This document shows, one piece after another, positions 30,113-39,733 of a stretch of DNA of 64,000 nt. The position numbers and the translations under genes are program-made. Below the pieces are notes generated by a model. The model ran no database searches, was not told the origin of the DNA, and worked only from the letters and a program-made list of their open reading frames with translations. Origin of the DNA: an uncultured Bacillota bacterium (GTDB lineage: Bacteria > Bacillota_I > Bacilli_A > RFN20 > CAG-631); contig CABUID010000008.1 in the NCBI GenBank assembly GCA_902491575.1, positions 15,645 to 79,644 of the forward strand. The letters are read 5' to 3'. How positions within the stretch are numbered: the stretch's first letter is position 1; every line of letters begins with the position of its first letter.

Positions 30113-32488
30113 TTAATTCTTTTCTGTTTCTAAATAATATCCATAAGTGATTTCTGTCAAATTTAAATGGACACTACGATGATTTAAAGCATCTAAATAG
30201 GCTTTTGTAATTTCATAAGTTTCTTGTGGACTTTCAACCGTAAAATCCAAACGGATAGAGGTAATACCCATAGCATAAATTTCAGAAATATATTGAATTA
30301 AATGAATTGCTTTACTATTATAAATCGTTACATTACAATCTTCATTTGTAGTGATAGGGAAAACATAATTCATTCTATCCAGTAATGCAAAAGTTTTATT
30401 TTTACATACTCCACAATGCTTATTTTTAAACCCATATTCTTTAGAAATGAAACAATGTTTCATCATCATAGTTTGATAATGACCATATACAACCATTTCA
30501 AGAGGAGGTAAACTACCATATTTTCTTTTTATATCTTCTATTAACTGCAAAATTTGTTGACGATTTAATTCACTTGAAAGCGTGATACTTTCTACACCAT
30601 AATTATATAAAGAAGCTATGGTCCATTCATTGGCTACGTTCATATATAAATCTGTTATGATACGAGCATTTTCATATTGATATAAATCACCATAATGATT
30701 AATAACCACAGATTTTAAATCATGATTTTGAATTCTTGTTGAACTATTTATCCTATCCATTACAGGAATAATATTACATTGTGGATATTTCTCTTTAGCG
30801 ATTTTATAAGTCATTAAATCATCATAATAAAAAGCATCAATCTCTTTAAAATGAGAAATTGCTTCAAGTTGTGAAAGGGAATGTACTTTGACTTTAAACT
30901 TTTTATTTTCCTCTTTATGATGAAGAATGTCTAAAGAAATTTCTTTTATTTCTTGTGAACTTCTCTTATAAATATTTGTTCGAACAAAATCCATTTTTTC
31001 CATTGCATTTCTTCGCAATTCATTAATATATTTAACAGGAATAAAACCTTTTTCATCGTTTACAATATGAAGATCCAATAAAGTATAAGCTGTATCATTT
31101 AATTTAGATAGTTGTTCTTTGATTTTCTCATTCTTTGTTGGCATTTGTAAGGCTTCTTGAACGATATAATCTGATTTTACTAATATGGAATGGTTACAAT
31201 TATCTTTGACAATTAATGTCATGGGTTCATGGATGTTCGTTATTAGTTTCATTCGGATTGGAATACGTTTAACCTTACTTACTATCGTTTGATTAATTTC
31301 CTCTTGTAAATGACTATCAATCATTTTATATATTGTAGCATTTAATAAAACTTTAGATAAAATAGGAATTTCGATGATTTCATCTTTGAATCCTTTCGGT
31401 ACCAATTTGTTTTTAACAAAAATTTTTGATATATACATTTTAATATCATCATAATGATCTTGTACAATCACAATCTTGTCTTTTTGAGATAGTTCATCCA
31501 TTAGTTTTATTTGAATTCTATCTTTTGTTTTTCCAACGACCATTCCAACTTTATTTCCGATAGGTGATGGACGATAGGTGTTCGTTAATTCAGCATTACT
31601 TTCATTAAATAAATAACCTTTTGTAAAACCACGTGAATAGACCATTTTCATTTTTTCCATAACTAAATCATCCACTTTACTATGCTGATGAATATAATAC
31701 TGGTCTATCGCTTCACGATAAGTTTTAATGACGAAAGCTACATATTCTTTACTTTTCATTCTTCCTTCTATTTTTAAGGATGCTACACCTGATTCTATTA
31801 ATTCATCTAAGTGTTCTAACACATTTAAATCTTTCATGGACAAAAGATATTTTTTATTGGACTTAGCTTTTCCGTTTTCTAATAAAGTATATTCCATCCG
31901 ACAAGGTTGTGCACATTTGCCACGATTTCCAGAACGCTTGCCAATCATCGAAGATTGAAGACAATTACCAGAATAGCATATACATAATGCTCCATGAGCA
32001 AATACCTCAATTTCTACTGAAGAATTCTTTATTAAATACTTTATCATGGAAAGTTCTGTTTCCCTAGCTAAAATGATTCGACGAACATTTAAATTTTCAA
32101 ATAGTTTTATTTGCCATAAATTATTCGTATTCATTTGGGTAGAAATATGTATTGCTAAGTCAGGATATCTTAATTTCAACACATTTATTAATCCAAAATC
32201 AGACACAATAAGTGCATCAACTTGTTGAAGATATAAAAAATCGATAAAGTTTAATAGATTATCCAATTCATCATTATAAATCATTGTATTTATCGTAACA
32301 TATACTTTAACATTTCTTATATGTGCATATAAAATACCTTCGATAATTTCATCTTTTGTAAAATTATTAGCATACGCTCTAGCTGAATAATCTAAACCAC
32401 CAATGTAAACGGCATCTGCACCATTGTTAACAGCTACTTTTAAGCATTCTAGATTTCCAGCAGGAGCAAGGAGTTCCACTTTTTTCAT
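30113..32488 (-). CDS. U32 family protein with DUF3656 (RlhA-like)
   Basis: A 791-residue protein of the large U32 class. The N-terminal TIM-barrel-like part opens ELLAPAGNLECLKVAVNNGA, and a cysteine cluster (ALCICYSGNCLQSS, then GKCAQPCR, about 166-197) matches the iron-sulfur/prephenate-dependent hydroxylase signature. The middle holds a DUF3656-type region. E. coli RlhA, of this layout, hydroxylates C2501 of 23S rRNA, so the likely role is rRNA or tRNA hydroxylation rather than peptidase activity. Final cysteines (KHCGVCKNK) are also conserved in the group. Confidence 0.85.
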   Translation of the reverse strand: MKKVELLAPAGNLECLKVAVNNGADAVYIGGLDYSARAYANNFTKDEIIEGILYAHIRNVKVYVTINTMIYNDELDNLLNFIDFLYLQQVDALIVSDFGLINVLKLRYPDLAIHISTQMNTNNLWQIKLFENLNVRRIILARETELSMIKYLIKNSSVEIEVFAHGALCICYSGNCLQSSMIGKRSGNRGKCAQPCRMEYTLLENGKAKSNKKYLLSMKDLNVLEHLDELIESGVASLKIEGRMKSKEYVAFVIKTYREAIDQYYIHQHSKVDDLVMEKMKMVYSRGFTKGYLFNESNAELTNTYRPSPIGNKVGMVVGKTKDRIQIKLMDELSQKDKIVIVQDHYDDIKMYISKIFVKNKLVPKGFKDEIIEIPILSKVLLNATIYKMIDSHLQEEINQTIVSKVKRIPIRMKLITNIHEPMTLIVKDNCNHSILVKSDYIVQEALQMPTKNEKIKEQLSKLNDTAYTLLDLHIVNDEKGFIPVKYINELRRNAMEKMDFVRTNIYKRSSQEIKEISLDILHHKEENKKFKVKVHSLSQLEAISHFKEIDAFYYDDLMTYKIAKEKYPQCNIIPVMDRINSSTRIQNHDLKSVVINHYGDLYQYENARIITDLYMNVANEWTIASLYNYGVESITLSSELNRQQILQLIEDIKRKYGSLPPLEMVVYGHYQTMMMKHCFISKEYGFKNKHCGVCKNKTFALLDRMNYVFPITTNEDCNVTIYNSKAIHLIQYISEIYAMGITSIRLDFTVESPQETYEITKAYLDALNHRSVHLNLTEITYGYYLETEKN

Positions 32489-32576
32489 CTTTCATCACCT
32501 TTTTTATTTTACCATATTTATCCTTTATAGAAAATAAGAATTTGTCTATAAAATCGAATAGATTAATAACAAATAA

Positions 32577-32605
32577 TTGCTATTCATGTCATTTTATTTT
32601 ATAAT
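32577..32605 (+). promoter_or_regulatory. Promoter of the zinc-ribbon membrane protein
   Basis: TTGCTA (32577-32582), 17 bases, TATAAT (32600-32605). Confidence 0.65.
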
Positions 32606-32625
32606 TAATATATGAGGTGGTAAAC

Positions 32626-33912
32626 ATGCATGACCTTTATAAACAATCTAATTTACCTTATTTAAATGTTAAAATATGCCCAAATTGTAATGAAATGGTT
32701 TCTTTAGACCAAGAATTTTGCCCTCATTGTAAATACAATTTTACTTTGAAAGAAATTACAAATAAAGAAGAGAAAAAAGAAAATGATAATCTTGCTTTTC
32801 AGGAAATAAATCAATATGTAAAAAATAATGATATATATCCTCCAACTACCAATCAATCCTCATTACAATTGGAAAAAAATGATCCACTAGAAGAAATTCA
32901 AAAAGAAAATTCATTAAAAAATGATGAACTGGTTATGTTTTGTGAAAAATGTGGTTCGAAAATAATTGGCACACAAAGGTATTGTGGTGGTTGTGGAGCA
33001 AAAGTTAGCAAAAGAATTTGTCCTTCTTGTAAACAAATTGTCGACTCAAGTCTTGCTTTTTGCACTTATTGTGGCGAAAAATTAATTCAAAACAATTCAG
33101 CCGGGAATGTTCAACCAAGTTTAGAAGAAGTCAATAGCCAAATTATTCAGTATAATTTAGATTCAAAAAATAATGAACAAACACCTGAATCATCTGAAAC
33201 TTTAGAAATGAAAACAGTTCAAATTCCTACGAAAGAAACTTCTAAAAATCTGATTGAAGACGAAGAAGAAAATTTTAATGAAGAAGTGAATATAGGGAAA
33301 AAAAGATTTATTATTATCGTTCAAATGTTAGTCGCTACTTTCATTTTCATTATTATGATTATGGTGCCTATATTAACTAAAGAATCTTTGTTTACTTCAT
33401 TAATAGCTTGTTTTAAAGGTGATTCAAAAGAAAGTATTCTTGCTGGAAAAGATTTTATTCAATTTTTTATACAAGCCATTAAAGATAAGAGTTTTGACTT
33501 AAATTTAATAAAAAATGGTTTAACTGGAGAAAATGATGCCCTTATTTTTTCTGGCATTTCGTTTATAGCTAATTTCTTAAATTTATTTTCTAATCCTGAT
33601 ATTGGACTGTATGTTTCTTTCTTTGTTGTCAGTTTGGTGTATATTCTTATTTTCATCGCTATGTTAATATTATATATTTCTTCTTTCATTGGTTTGTTTA
33701 ATAAGAAGCCTTTTAAAGGAAAAGCTTGCGGTTTTTTAACTATAACCTTAGCATTGGGTTGTATCTTAATCTTTTCGAATAGTTTTACAAAAGGATTTTT
33801 AAAATATGATTCATGGCTTGTTTGTGCTTTTTTCCTCACCTTTATTTTATGGATGATTATCAAAATTAATAATTTGGTTTTAAAAAAGAAAAAGAAAAAA
33901 CAGAATTCGTAA
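32626..33912 (+). CDS. Zinc-ribbon membrane protein
   Basis: A 428-residue protein with three zinc ribbons near the N-terminus (CPNC...CPHC; CEKCG...CGGCG; CPSC...CTYCG). A long polar, glutamate-rich linker follows, then about four or five membrane helices in the last 200 residues and a basic lysine tail. The ribbons must be cytoplasmic. Proteins of this layout are common in Firmicutes and unassigned. The ATG at 32626 follows GAGGTGG; the in-frame GTG three codons earlier lies within that site. Single-gene unit between its own promoter and terminator. Confidence 0.8.
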   Translation: MHDLYKQSNLPYLNVKICPNCNEMVSLDQEFCPHCKYNFTLKEITNKEEKKENDNLAFQEINQYVKNNDIYPPTTNQSSLQLEKNDPLEEIQKENSLKNDELVMFCEKCGSKIIGTQRYCGGCGAKVSKRICPSCKQIVDSSLAFCTYCGEKLIQNNSAGNVQPSLEEVNSQIIQYNLDSKNNEQTPESSETLEMKTVQIPTKETSKNLIEDEEENFNEEVNIGKKRFIIIVQMLVATFIFIIMIMVPILTKESLFTSLIACFKGDSKESILAGKDFIQFFIQAIKDKSFDLNLIKNGLTGENDALIFSGISFIANFLNLFSNPDIGLYVSFFVVSLVYILIFIAMLILYISSFIGLFNKKPFKGKACGFLTITLALGCILIFSNSFTKGFLKYDSWLVCAFFLTFILWMIIKINNLVLKKKKKKQNS

Positions 33913-33938
33913 AAAGGAAACATTTAAGTTTCTTTTTT
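33911..33938 (+). terminator. Intrinsic terminator
   Basis: GGAAAC and GTTTC arms around a six-base loop, followed by T residues. Confidence 0.7.
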
Positions 33939-33954
33939 ATTTAAGTGCATAAAA

Positions 33955-33983
33955 TTGACTATAAATTTTGCGGATGGTATAAT
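33955..33983 (+). promoter_or_regulatory. Promoter of the MATE gene
   Basis: TTGACT (33955-33960), 17-base spacer, TATAAT (33978-33983). The leader to the ATG is about 90 bases with no strong fold that I can see. Confidence 0.8.
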
Positions 33984-34081
33984 AAACTAGTCACTTATTG
34001 GATAAATATAAAATGATGAGATAATTTTTTAATTTTCTTTCAATTCAAAAAATTCTTGTCTTATATTTTAAGGAGATTATT

Positions 34082-35410
34082 ATGCAAATCCAACTTTCAG
34101 ATCATTTTAATTATAAGAAATTATTAACTTTTACATTACCTTCTATCCTTATGATGATATTTACATCCATTTATGGTGTAGTAGATGGTTTTTTTGTTTC
34201 AAATTTTGTTGGAAAAACTCCTTTTGCTGCTGTTAATTTTATTTATCCTGTTATCATGATTTTAGGTTCTTGTGGATTTATGATTGGTTCTGGCGGATGT
34301 GCTTTAGTCTCTAAAATTTTAGGAGAAGGGAATAAAGAAAAAGCTAGTAAAGTTTTTTCATTACTCATTTATTTTTCAATTTTATTAGGACTAATTTTAG
34401 CTATCATTGGTTTTTCATGCGTTCGCCCGCTTGCGAAATTATTAGGCGCAAAAGGAACCATGCAAGATGATTGCGTATTATATGGAAGAATTATTTTTTT
34501 AGCTTTACCTGCATTTGTATTACAAATGGAATTTCAAAGTTTTTTTATTGCAGCTGAAAAACCTAAATTAGGTTTAGCTGTAACATTAGCTGCAGGTTGT
34601 ACAAACATGTTACTAGATGGTATTTTTGTTGGTTTATTCAAATGGGGACTTACTGGAGCTGCTTTAGCAACTTCTATTAGTCAAGTCATTGGAGGAATTG
34701 TTCCTTTAATTTATTTTTTTAAATCCAAAAAAAGTATCCTTCGCCTAACAAAAACACAATTTGATAAAAAAGCTATTTTAAAAACTTGTTATAATGGTTC
34801 GTCTGAATTAATGAGTAATATTTCTGCTTCTCTTGTCGGAATTTTATACAATGCACAACTTATGAAATATGCTGGTGAAGATGGTGTAGCCGCTTATGGT
34901 GTTTTAATGTATGTGAATATGATATTTATTGCTATTTTTATTGGCTATTCGATTGGAACCGCACCTATTACAAGTTATCATTATGGTGCAAATAATCAAA
35001 AAGAATTACAAAACATTTTTAAAAAGAGCATTATCATCATTGGTGTTTGTTCTTTAAGTATGGTTATATTGAGCGAAGTATTAGCAAAACCATTAAGCTT
35101 TCTTTTCGTCAGTTATGATGATGAATTATTGTCAATGACTTTAAGAGGATTTTTAATTTTCTCATTTTCTTTTTTATTCTCAGGTTTATCCATCTTCAGT
35201 TCCTCTTTTTTTACTGCTTTAAATGATGGATTAACTTCAGCAATTATCTCTTTTTTAAGAACTTTAATATTTCAAATTGCCTCTGTTTTAGTTTTACCTT
35301 TGTTTTTTCAACTCGATGGCATTTGGTTTTCAATTGTTTTAGCGGAATTATTATCTTTTATCGTTTCTATATTCTTTTTATTCTTAAAAAAGAAAAAATA
35401 TCATTATTAA
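34082..35410 (+). CDS. MATE family efflux transporter
   Basis: A 442-residue polytopic protein with the twelve helices of MATE exporters; early motifs are TLPSIL, VDGFFVSNFVG and GSGGCALVSKILGEG. This subgroup (MepA/DinF-like) exports cationic drugs or metabolites with sodium or protons. AAGGAGATT lies before the start. Its stop overlaps by four bases the stop of the convergent FtsX gene, so no terminator fits between them and the two transcripts must run into each other. Confidence 0.92.
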   Translation: MQIQLSDHFNYKKLLTFTLPSILMMIFTSIYGVVDGFFVSNFVGKTPFAAVNFIYPVIMILGSCGFMIGSGGCALVSKILGEGNKEKASKVFSLLIYFSILLGLILAIIGFSCVRPLAKLLGAKGTMQDDCVLYGRIIFLALPAFVLQMEFQSFFIAAEKPKLGLAVTLAAGCTNMLLDGIFVGLFKWGLTGAALATSISQVIGGIVPLIYFFKSKKSILRLTKTQFDKKAILKTCYNGSSELMSNISASLVGILYNAQLMKYAGEDGVAAYGVLMYVNMIFIAIFIGYSIGTAPITSYHYGANNQKELQNIFKKSIIIIGVCSLSMVILSEVLAKPLSFLFVSYDDELLSMTLRGFLIFSFSFLFSGLSIFSSSFFTALNDGLTSAIISFLRTLIFQIASVLVLPLFFQLDGIWFSIVLAELLSFIVSIFFLFLKKKKYHY

Positions 35411-36543
35411 TCATTCATTATATTTTTTAAATGAATTTTTTCAAATCTTTTTGAATAAAAACTCATAAGTCCTTCATAAATTATCACAAAACTAAGAAGA
35501 GTAATTAGAAAGGCTTTAATATCAAAGTGATAATCAATACTCATGACATCATCAAAAATGAAAATAAAAACTAATTTTAATAATACATATTGATAAATCG
35601 TACCTAAAACAAAACCAATCCAAGACATGGGGCGATAACATCCTAATAAATAACGATTATAATTTGTTTTTAAATACCCAAAGGCATTCATCAATGCAAT
35701 GGTTTTAATATTTCCTTTAATAATCGTTGCGATGGCCATCATCATAGTTGTTATAGCTAATATTAAACCAATTATTAAAATCATCAAACCAAAATTAGCA
35801 CTGGTTATACGAAACATACTTATAGCCATCTGCACCATAGCAGAATAACAAAAACAAGCAAAAATGACGAAAAAAATAAGTATTTTATTTCCAAGTAAAG
35901 TATTACGTTTTAACTCTTTTAAAAAAGATAGTCCTTCTTTTTCGGAGATTTTTTGATTTTTTTCTTTTTCATCTTTATTTTTTAATAAACTCATAACTGG
36001 GCGTTTTAGTTCTTTATAAGCAATAATGATTGAAAATAAAGCAAATAATAAAGTAGGAATAATTATTAAAAACAAAACTAAAATAGGATGAAAATGATAT
36101 GTCAACTCCGGAAAAAACCCGTCTTTATTTTGAGCATCATAAAACGATGGTATTAAAATCCAAGCGATGATATATCCTAAAATTGTACCAATTAAAACAC
36201 TTAAGCCAAATACGAAAAAGGATAAAGAAAGTTTAAAATTATTATAACCTAGAGCTTTTAAAATCCCTAATTCTTTACGATGATTGTCTATATAATTTTT
36301 GATATAAAAAACTAACATGATTACTGATGTTATGCAAAGAACACAACCTGTAATTATGCATATTGCATTGCTCATATTCACTTGTGCATTATAAAGCGTT
36401 ATTAAATCATTGGATAATAATAAATCTTTAATGGCTTTCAAATCCATTATATAGTTTAAAAACATTGTACAAACACAAACAGTACAACATGATGTTATAA
36501 TAATCCCCATCAATTTAAATAAATCTTTGTAGCTAACTATCAT
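35407..36543 (-). CDS. ABC transporter permease, compact FtsX type
   Basis: A 378-residue permease with about eight membrane helices in two sets of four but with almost no extracytoplasmic domains, unlike the 842-residue permease at 960. The first set is around residues 10-185, a charged cytoplasmic linker (KNKDEKEKNQK) follows, and the second set starts near 220. I start at 36543 because AGGTGG sits correctly; an ATG six codons earlier does not. It follows the ATPase gene at once and is controlled with it by the TetR gene. Confidence 0.82.
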   Translation of the reverse strand: MIVSYKDLFKLMGIIITSCCTVCVCTMFLNYIMDLKAIKDLLLSNDLITLYNAQVNMSNAICIITGCVLCITSVIMLVFYIKNYIDNHRKELGILKALGYNNFKLSLSFFVFGLSVLIGTILGYIIAWILIPSFYDAQNKDGFFPELTYHFHPILVLFLIIIPTLLFALFSIIIAYKELKRPVMSLLKNKDEKEKNQKISEKEGLSFLKELKRNTLLGNKILIFFVIFACFCYSAMVQMAISMFRITSANFGLMILIIGLILAITTMMMAIATIIKGNIKTIALMNAFGYLKTNYNRYLLGCYRPMSWIGFVLGTIYQYVLLKLVFIFIFDDVMSIDYHFDIKAFLITLLSFVIIYEGLMSFYSKRFEKIHLKNIMND

Positions 36544-36544
36544 A

Positions 36545-37237
36545 TTACCACCTAATTTCATAAGCTGTTTTTAAATGAGAATTTTTCTGAATACTTTCTA
36601 TTTGACCACTATTTATTTTTATAACTTCATGTGCCATTTCCGCGATATTTTGATTATGTGTTACCATAATCATTGTAAATTTTAACTTTTCTTGTAAATG
36701 GCAAATAAAATCTAATACCTGTCGACTTGTTTTTTCATCCAAAGCACCTGTTGGCTCATCTAAAAACAAAAATTTTGGTTGTTTTGATAATGCTCTTGCA
36801 ATGGAGACTCTTTGTTGTTCTCCACCAGATAACTCATAAGGATATTTTTTTTGTTTATCGCTTAATCCTAAAGATTGTATAATATTGTCTATATTTTTAT
36901 TGGAAACTAAATCAGCACCCATTTTTATATTTTTCAAAACATTCATATTTTGTAAAAGAAAATATTGTTGGAACACAAAGCCAATGTTTTCTTTTCGAAA
37001 TAATGTTAATTCTTTATCATTTAATTCAATAATGTCTTTTTCATTATAATAAATATGACCTTTATCCGGTTTTTCTAGTCCTGAAATTAGATTTAATAAG
37101 GTTGATTTACCAGAACCTGACGCACCTAAAATGACAATAAAATTGCCATCCATTATCGTAAAACTAACATCATGTATCACTTGGATAGGATTTTTCTTTG
37201 TGCCATAAGCCTTTGATATGTTCTCAATTTTAATCAT
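36545..37237 (-). CDS. ABC transporter ATP-binding protein
   Basis: A 230-residue ATPase with Walker A GASGSGKS (38-45), signature [16 protein letters not shown], Walker [13 protein letters not shown] and a switch histidine in VTHNQ. It is the MacB/LolD class that partners FtsX permeases. The start overlaps the TetR stop by eight bases and the stop is one base from the permease start, so the three genes form one operon tetR-ATPase-permease. Substrate unknown, drug or peptide export most likely. Confidence 0.92.
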   Translation of the reverse strand: MIKIENISKAYGTKKNPIQVIHDVSFTIMDGNFIVILGASGSGKSTLLNLISGLEKPDKGHIYYNEKDIIELNDKELTLFRKENIGFVFQQYFLLQNMNVLKNIKMGADLVSNKNIDNIIQSLGLSDKQKKYPYELSGGEQQRVSIARALSKQPKFLFLDEPTGALDEKTSRQVLDFICHLQEKLKFTMIMVTHNQNIAEMAHEVIKINSGQIESIQKNSHLKTAYEIRW

Positions 37238-37805
37238 TTTTATTTCCCTTCATTTCTTTCATTATTGCTGTAAATGCTTCAGTTAAAATATCACTTATTT
37301 CTGCTTCTTCTAAAATAAGTACTTTTGTAGCACACAAACTTGCTATTCCATGTGTATAAAATAACATATGGATATATAGTTTTTTTGCTAATGAATATTC
37401 AAGTTGATATGTAGTTTGCAAAGTATTTAAAATTTCTTCATAATAATCATCCATTAAAGATAAAAAGTTTTCCATTGTAGAATTCTTTTTCTCACTCATA
37501 AATAAAATTTGAAAAAATTTAGGCTCCTGTTTGGCAAATAAAATATATTGCTTTCCAACACCTTTAAATGCTAAAGATTCTTTTAATCCTTCTTGTACAT
37601 ATTGACTATAGACTTTTTTTATGTTAATAATAATTTCTTCTTGTAGTTCATTCATATTTTTAAAAAAAGTAAAAATAGGAACCACTGAACTCCCTAATTT
37701 CTTACTTAATGATCGTGCCGTTAAAGCATCCATTCCTTCAGCTCTTATCAAATCTAAGGAAGCTTTTATTATTTTCTCTTTTGTATATTTAATTTTTGGT
37801 GGCAT
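37230..37805 (-). CDS. TetR-family repressor
   Basis: A 191-residue regulator with an N-terminal helix-turn-helix (GMDALTARSLSKKLGSSVVP) and an all-helical C-terminal ligand domain. CCTGGAGGAAAG precedes the start. It is first in the operon with the ABC exporter and sits directly behind overlapping palindromes, so it should repress its own operon. Confidence 0.9.
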   Translation of the reverse strand: MPPKIKYTKEKIIKASLDLIRAEGMDALTARSLSKKLGSSVVPIFTFFKNMNELQEEIIINIKKVYSQYVQEGLKESLAFKGVGKQYILFAKQEPKFFQILFMSEKKNSTMENFLSLMDDYYEEILNTLQTTYQLEYSLAKKLYIHMLFYTHGIASLCATKVLILEEAEISDILTEAFTAIMKEMKGNKND

Positions 37806-37829
37806 ACTTTCCTCCAGGTTTAATAACTA

Positions 37830-37872
37830 ATGTTATATAACATATGTTATTTTAATAGTCTATTATTGTCAA
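37830..37872 (-). promoter_or_regulatory. Promoter with two overlapping perfect palindromes (TetR operator)
   Basis: ATGTTATATAACAT (37830-37843) and ATAACATATGTTAT (37837-37850) are both perfect 14-base palindromes sharing seven bases. Leftward, TTGACA (37872-37867) is spaced 17 bases from TAACAT (37849-37844), so the second palindrome covers the -10 box. Confidence 0.75.
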
Positions 37873-37914
37873 TCATTTTCTTTAAAAAAATCTTATTTGC
37901 AACTTATAACATTT

Positions 37915-37943
37915 AAAAAAATTACCAAAAAAGGTAATTTTTA
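37915..37943. terminator. Intrinsic terminator
   Basis: AAAAATTACC and GGTAATTTTT arms with a six-base loop of A; usable in either direction, most likely for the small gene at 38025-38195. Confidence 0.65.
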
Positions 37944-38024
37944 TTGCAAAGATGGATAAGTTTTCTACATAATTTTTTCTTTGATTACTAACATTATCTA
38001 CTAAAAATTGATGGTTAGAAAAAA

Positions 38025-38195
38025 TTAATCTTGTTCTTTTTCAAACACAACAGTACAAATTGAACCTGAATCAAAATGAAATGAATGAAGTTTCCATCCT
38101 TTTAAACTGTATTCATCTAATAATTTTTGAAATTTATCATTAAATCCCTTTTTTGTACTCCATGTTATTCCTAATGTTATGCTTTTATATTTCAT
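38025..38195 (-). CDS. Small DUF4177-like protein
   Basis: A 56-residue protein reading MKYKSITL, then KLLDEYSLKGWKLHSF and ending TVVFEKEQD. The pattern of a start strand, an amphipathic helix, GW, and a closing strand matches DUF4177 proteins, small unassigned proteins common in Firmicutes. I begin at the ATG at 38195, which has GGTGAAAG upstream; the longer in-frame reading starts with TTG inside that site. Confidence 0.65.
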   Translation of the reverse strand: MKYKSITLGITWSTKKGFNDKFQKLLDEYSLKGWKLHSFHFDSGSICTVVFEKEQD

Positions 38196-38318
38196 ATCTT
38201 TCACCAACTTTCATGAATACAATTCTATCATACTAACAATTTTTTTAACTAATTTTTATTAGTTTTCAGCAACACCAAGATGCAAATGGTTGTTTTAATT
38301 TTTCTAATGAATTCAAAT

Positions 38319-39152
38319 TTAAATATCACAAGTATTTCTTTCAAGTAATTGAATTAAATCAAAGATATAGTTATTAAACTCTTTATCATTGTACTGATTA
38401 TTTACATTATTTTCTAATAATTCTTGTTCAATTTTTTTGATTGAATCATATAAACCAATATATATTTTTTTACCCTTAATTAGTAATTTTAGTATTTGCT
38501 TAATATTTAAATCATACACATCATAATGAAACAAATCATAGATATCATATTCATTATTCTCAACAATTTTGATTTTATCTAATAATTTCTTAGCTAGTTG
38601 TTTATCTTCTTCACAAACAACACCATAATATTTTTGAATTAGCTTATTTCTTTTAATCTCATAGATTGTACAAAAAAACATAATTAAAACTATGGAAGCA
38701 ACAAAAATTGAAATAGCAATTATTAAAGATGTATCAAAAGTCTTAGTATTTAATGTTGTTATGATGAAATAAATGATTATTCCTATAAAAGTTGTTAAAG
38801 CAAACCATTTAAATATAGATACTTTTTTTTTAAATCTTTTCATTACTTGTTTTGGAGAAATACCATCAATCCATAGATTTCCATCAATAACTATAGATTG
38901 AGATTGTATAGGATATTCAAAGTCTATGTCTCCTTCAATAGCAAGTATATCCTCAAAATGAATGAAATTAAAAATATCTTCTATACAATTTAATTTTATA
39001 GTATTACCTGATTTTGATAATTCGATATAATCTTTATATGCTACAATAAAAACACTCTCTTCGTTTTTTAAATTTATAGTTAATTCTGGTTCGTAATTAT
39101 ACATGACTAAACACTTTACATTATTAATAAATAATTCTTTATTATATTTCAT
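38319..39152 (-). CDS. Two-helix membrane protein of unknown family
   Basis: A 277-residue protein I do not recognise. The first 105 residues look like beta-rich soluble sequence; two membrane helices follow (about 116-136 and 142-164). The last 110 residues are soluble, helical and rich in Asp, Tyr and Lys. GGAGGAATATTC precedes the start. The codon and base composition resembles its neighbours, so no sign of recent transfer. No functional hint from context. Confidence 0.6.
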   Translation of the reverse strand: MKYNKELFINNVKCLVMYNYEPELTINLKNEESVFIVAYKDYIELSKSGNTIKLNCIEDIFNFIHFEDILAIEGDIDFEYPIQSQSIVIDGNLWIDGISPKQVMKRFKKKVSIFKWFALTTFIGIIIYFIITTLNTKTFDTSLIIAISIFVASIVLIMFFCTIYEIKRNKLIQKYYGVVCEEDKQLAKKLLDKIKIVENNEYDIYDLFHYDVYDLNIKQILKLLIKGKKIYIGLYDSIKKIEQELLENNVNNQYNDKEFNNYIFDLIQLLERNTCDI

Positions 39153-39456
39153 GAATATTCCTCCAAACGTTCAATTAATTCTAATTTGTTCGCTATTTAA
39201 CCTCTATATTGAATATTATTTCAGTCTTTAAATTAAAAAAATATACACTAAAAATCTCTTAATTTAAAAATAATCATCTAACATTTAAATTATATCATAA
39301 GTTTTTACCATTAAAAAATTTTAATTGTAAATAAAAGAAAAAAAGTATACAAATAAAATGAACCAAAAAGTTTGATATTTCGATTAAATAATTCCCTATT
39401 CTTTACTTTTACATATTCTATTGTTCTCTTTTGTCGCTTTATCTTGTTAATTTTAT
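39153..39456. other. AT-rich intergenic region
   Basis: About 300 bases between the start of the previous gene and the tRNA-His terminator. Beyond the ribosome site at 39157-39163 I see no promoter, fold or gene that I can support. Confidence 0.4.
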
Positions 39457-39502
39457 AAAAAAAAACCCATCTATTTTAACATATAGTCCAATAAATGGGG
39501 GG
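39457..39502 (-). terminator. Terminator of tRNA-His
   Basis: On the minus strand CCCAT and ATGGG close a hairpin followed by a run of nine or more T. Confidence 0.65.
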
Positions 39503-39517
39503 TAAGTTCACTTTAAA

Positions 39518-39594
39518 TGGGGCGGATGATGGGGCTCGAACCCACGAATGACCGGTTCACAGCCGGTTGTGTTAACCTCTTCACCACATCCGCC
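39518..39594 (-). tRNA. tRNA-His (GTG)
   Basis: Acceptor GCGGATG pairs with CATCCGC. An extra 5' G at 39594 faces discriminator C, the identity mark of tRNA-His. Anticodon GTG lies in the CTGTGAA loop, the T-arm has GTTCGAG, and CCA is encoded (39520-39518). Confidence 0.95.
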
Positions 39595-39620
39595 ATTTTT
39601 ATTGCTTTTCAGCATTTCTT

Positions 39621-39649
39621 ATTTTACCTTAATTCATTAAAAAAAACAA
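39621..39649 (-). promoter_or_regulatory. Promoter of tRNA-His
   Basis: Leftward TTGTTT (39649-39644), 17 bases, TAAAAT (39626-39621). Confidence 0.55.
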
Positions 39650-39733
39650 GTATTATTAGTAAATAATGACTTTTTTTTATTTTTACTTTAATAATGTAAT
39701 ACTATTTTTAAAAAACTTTAAAATTAAAAATCA

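Noticed and set aside
33459..33923. A 154-codon antisense frame over the zinc-ribbon gene
   Set aside because: It begins in the reverse complement of a poly-lysine tail and has no start signal.
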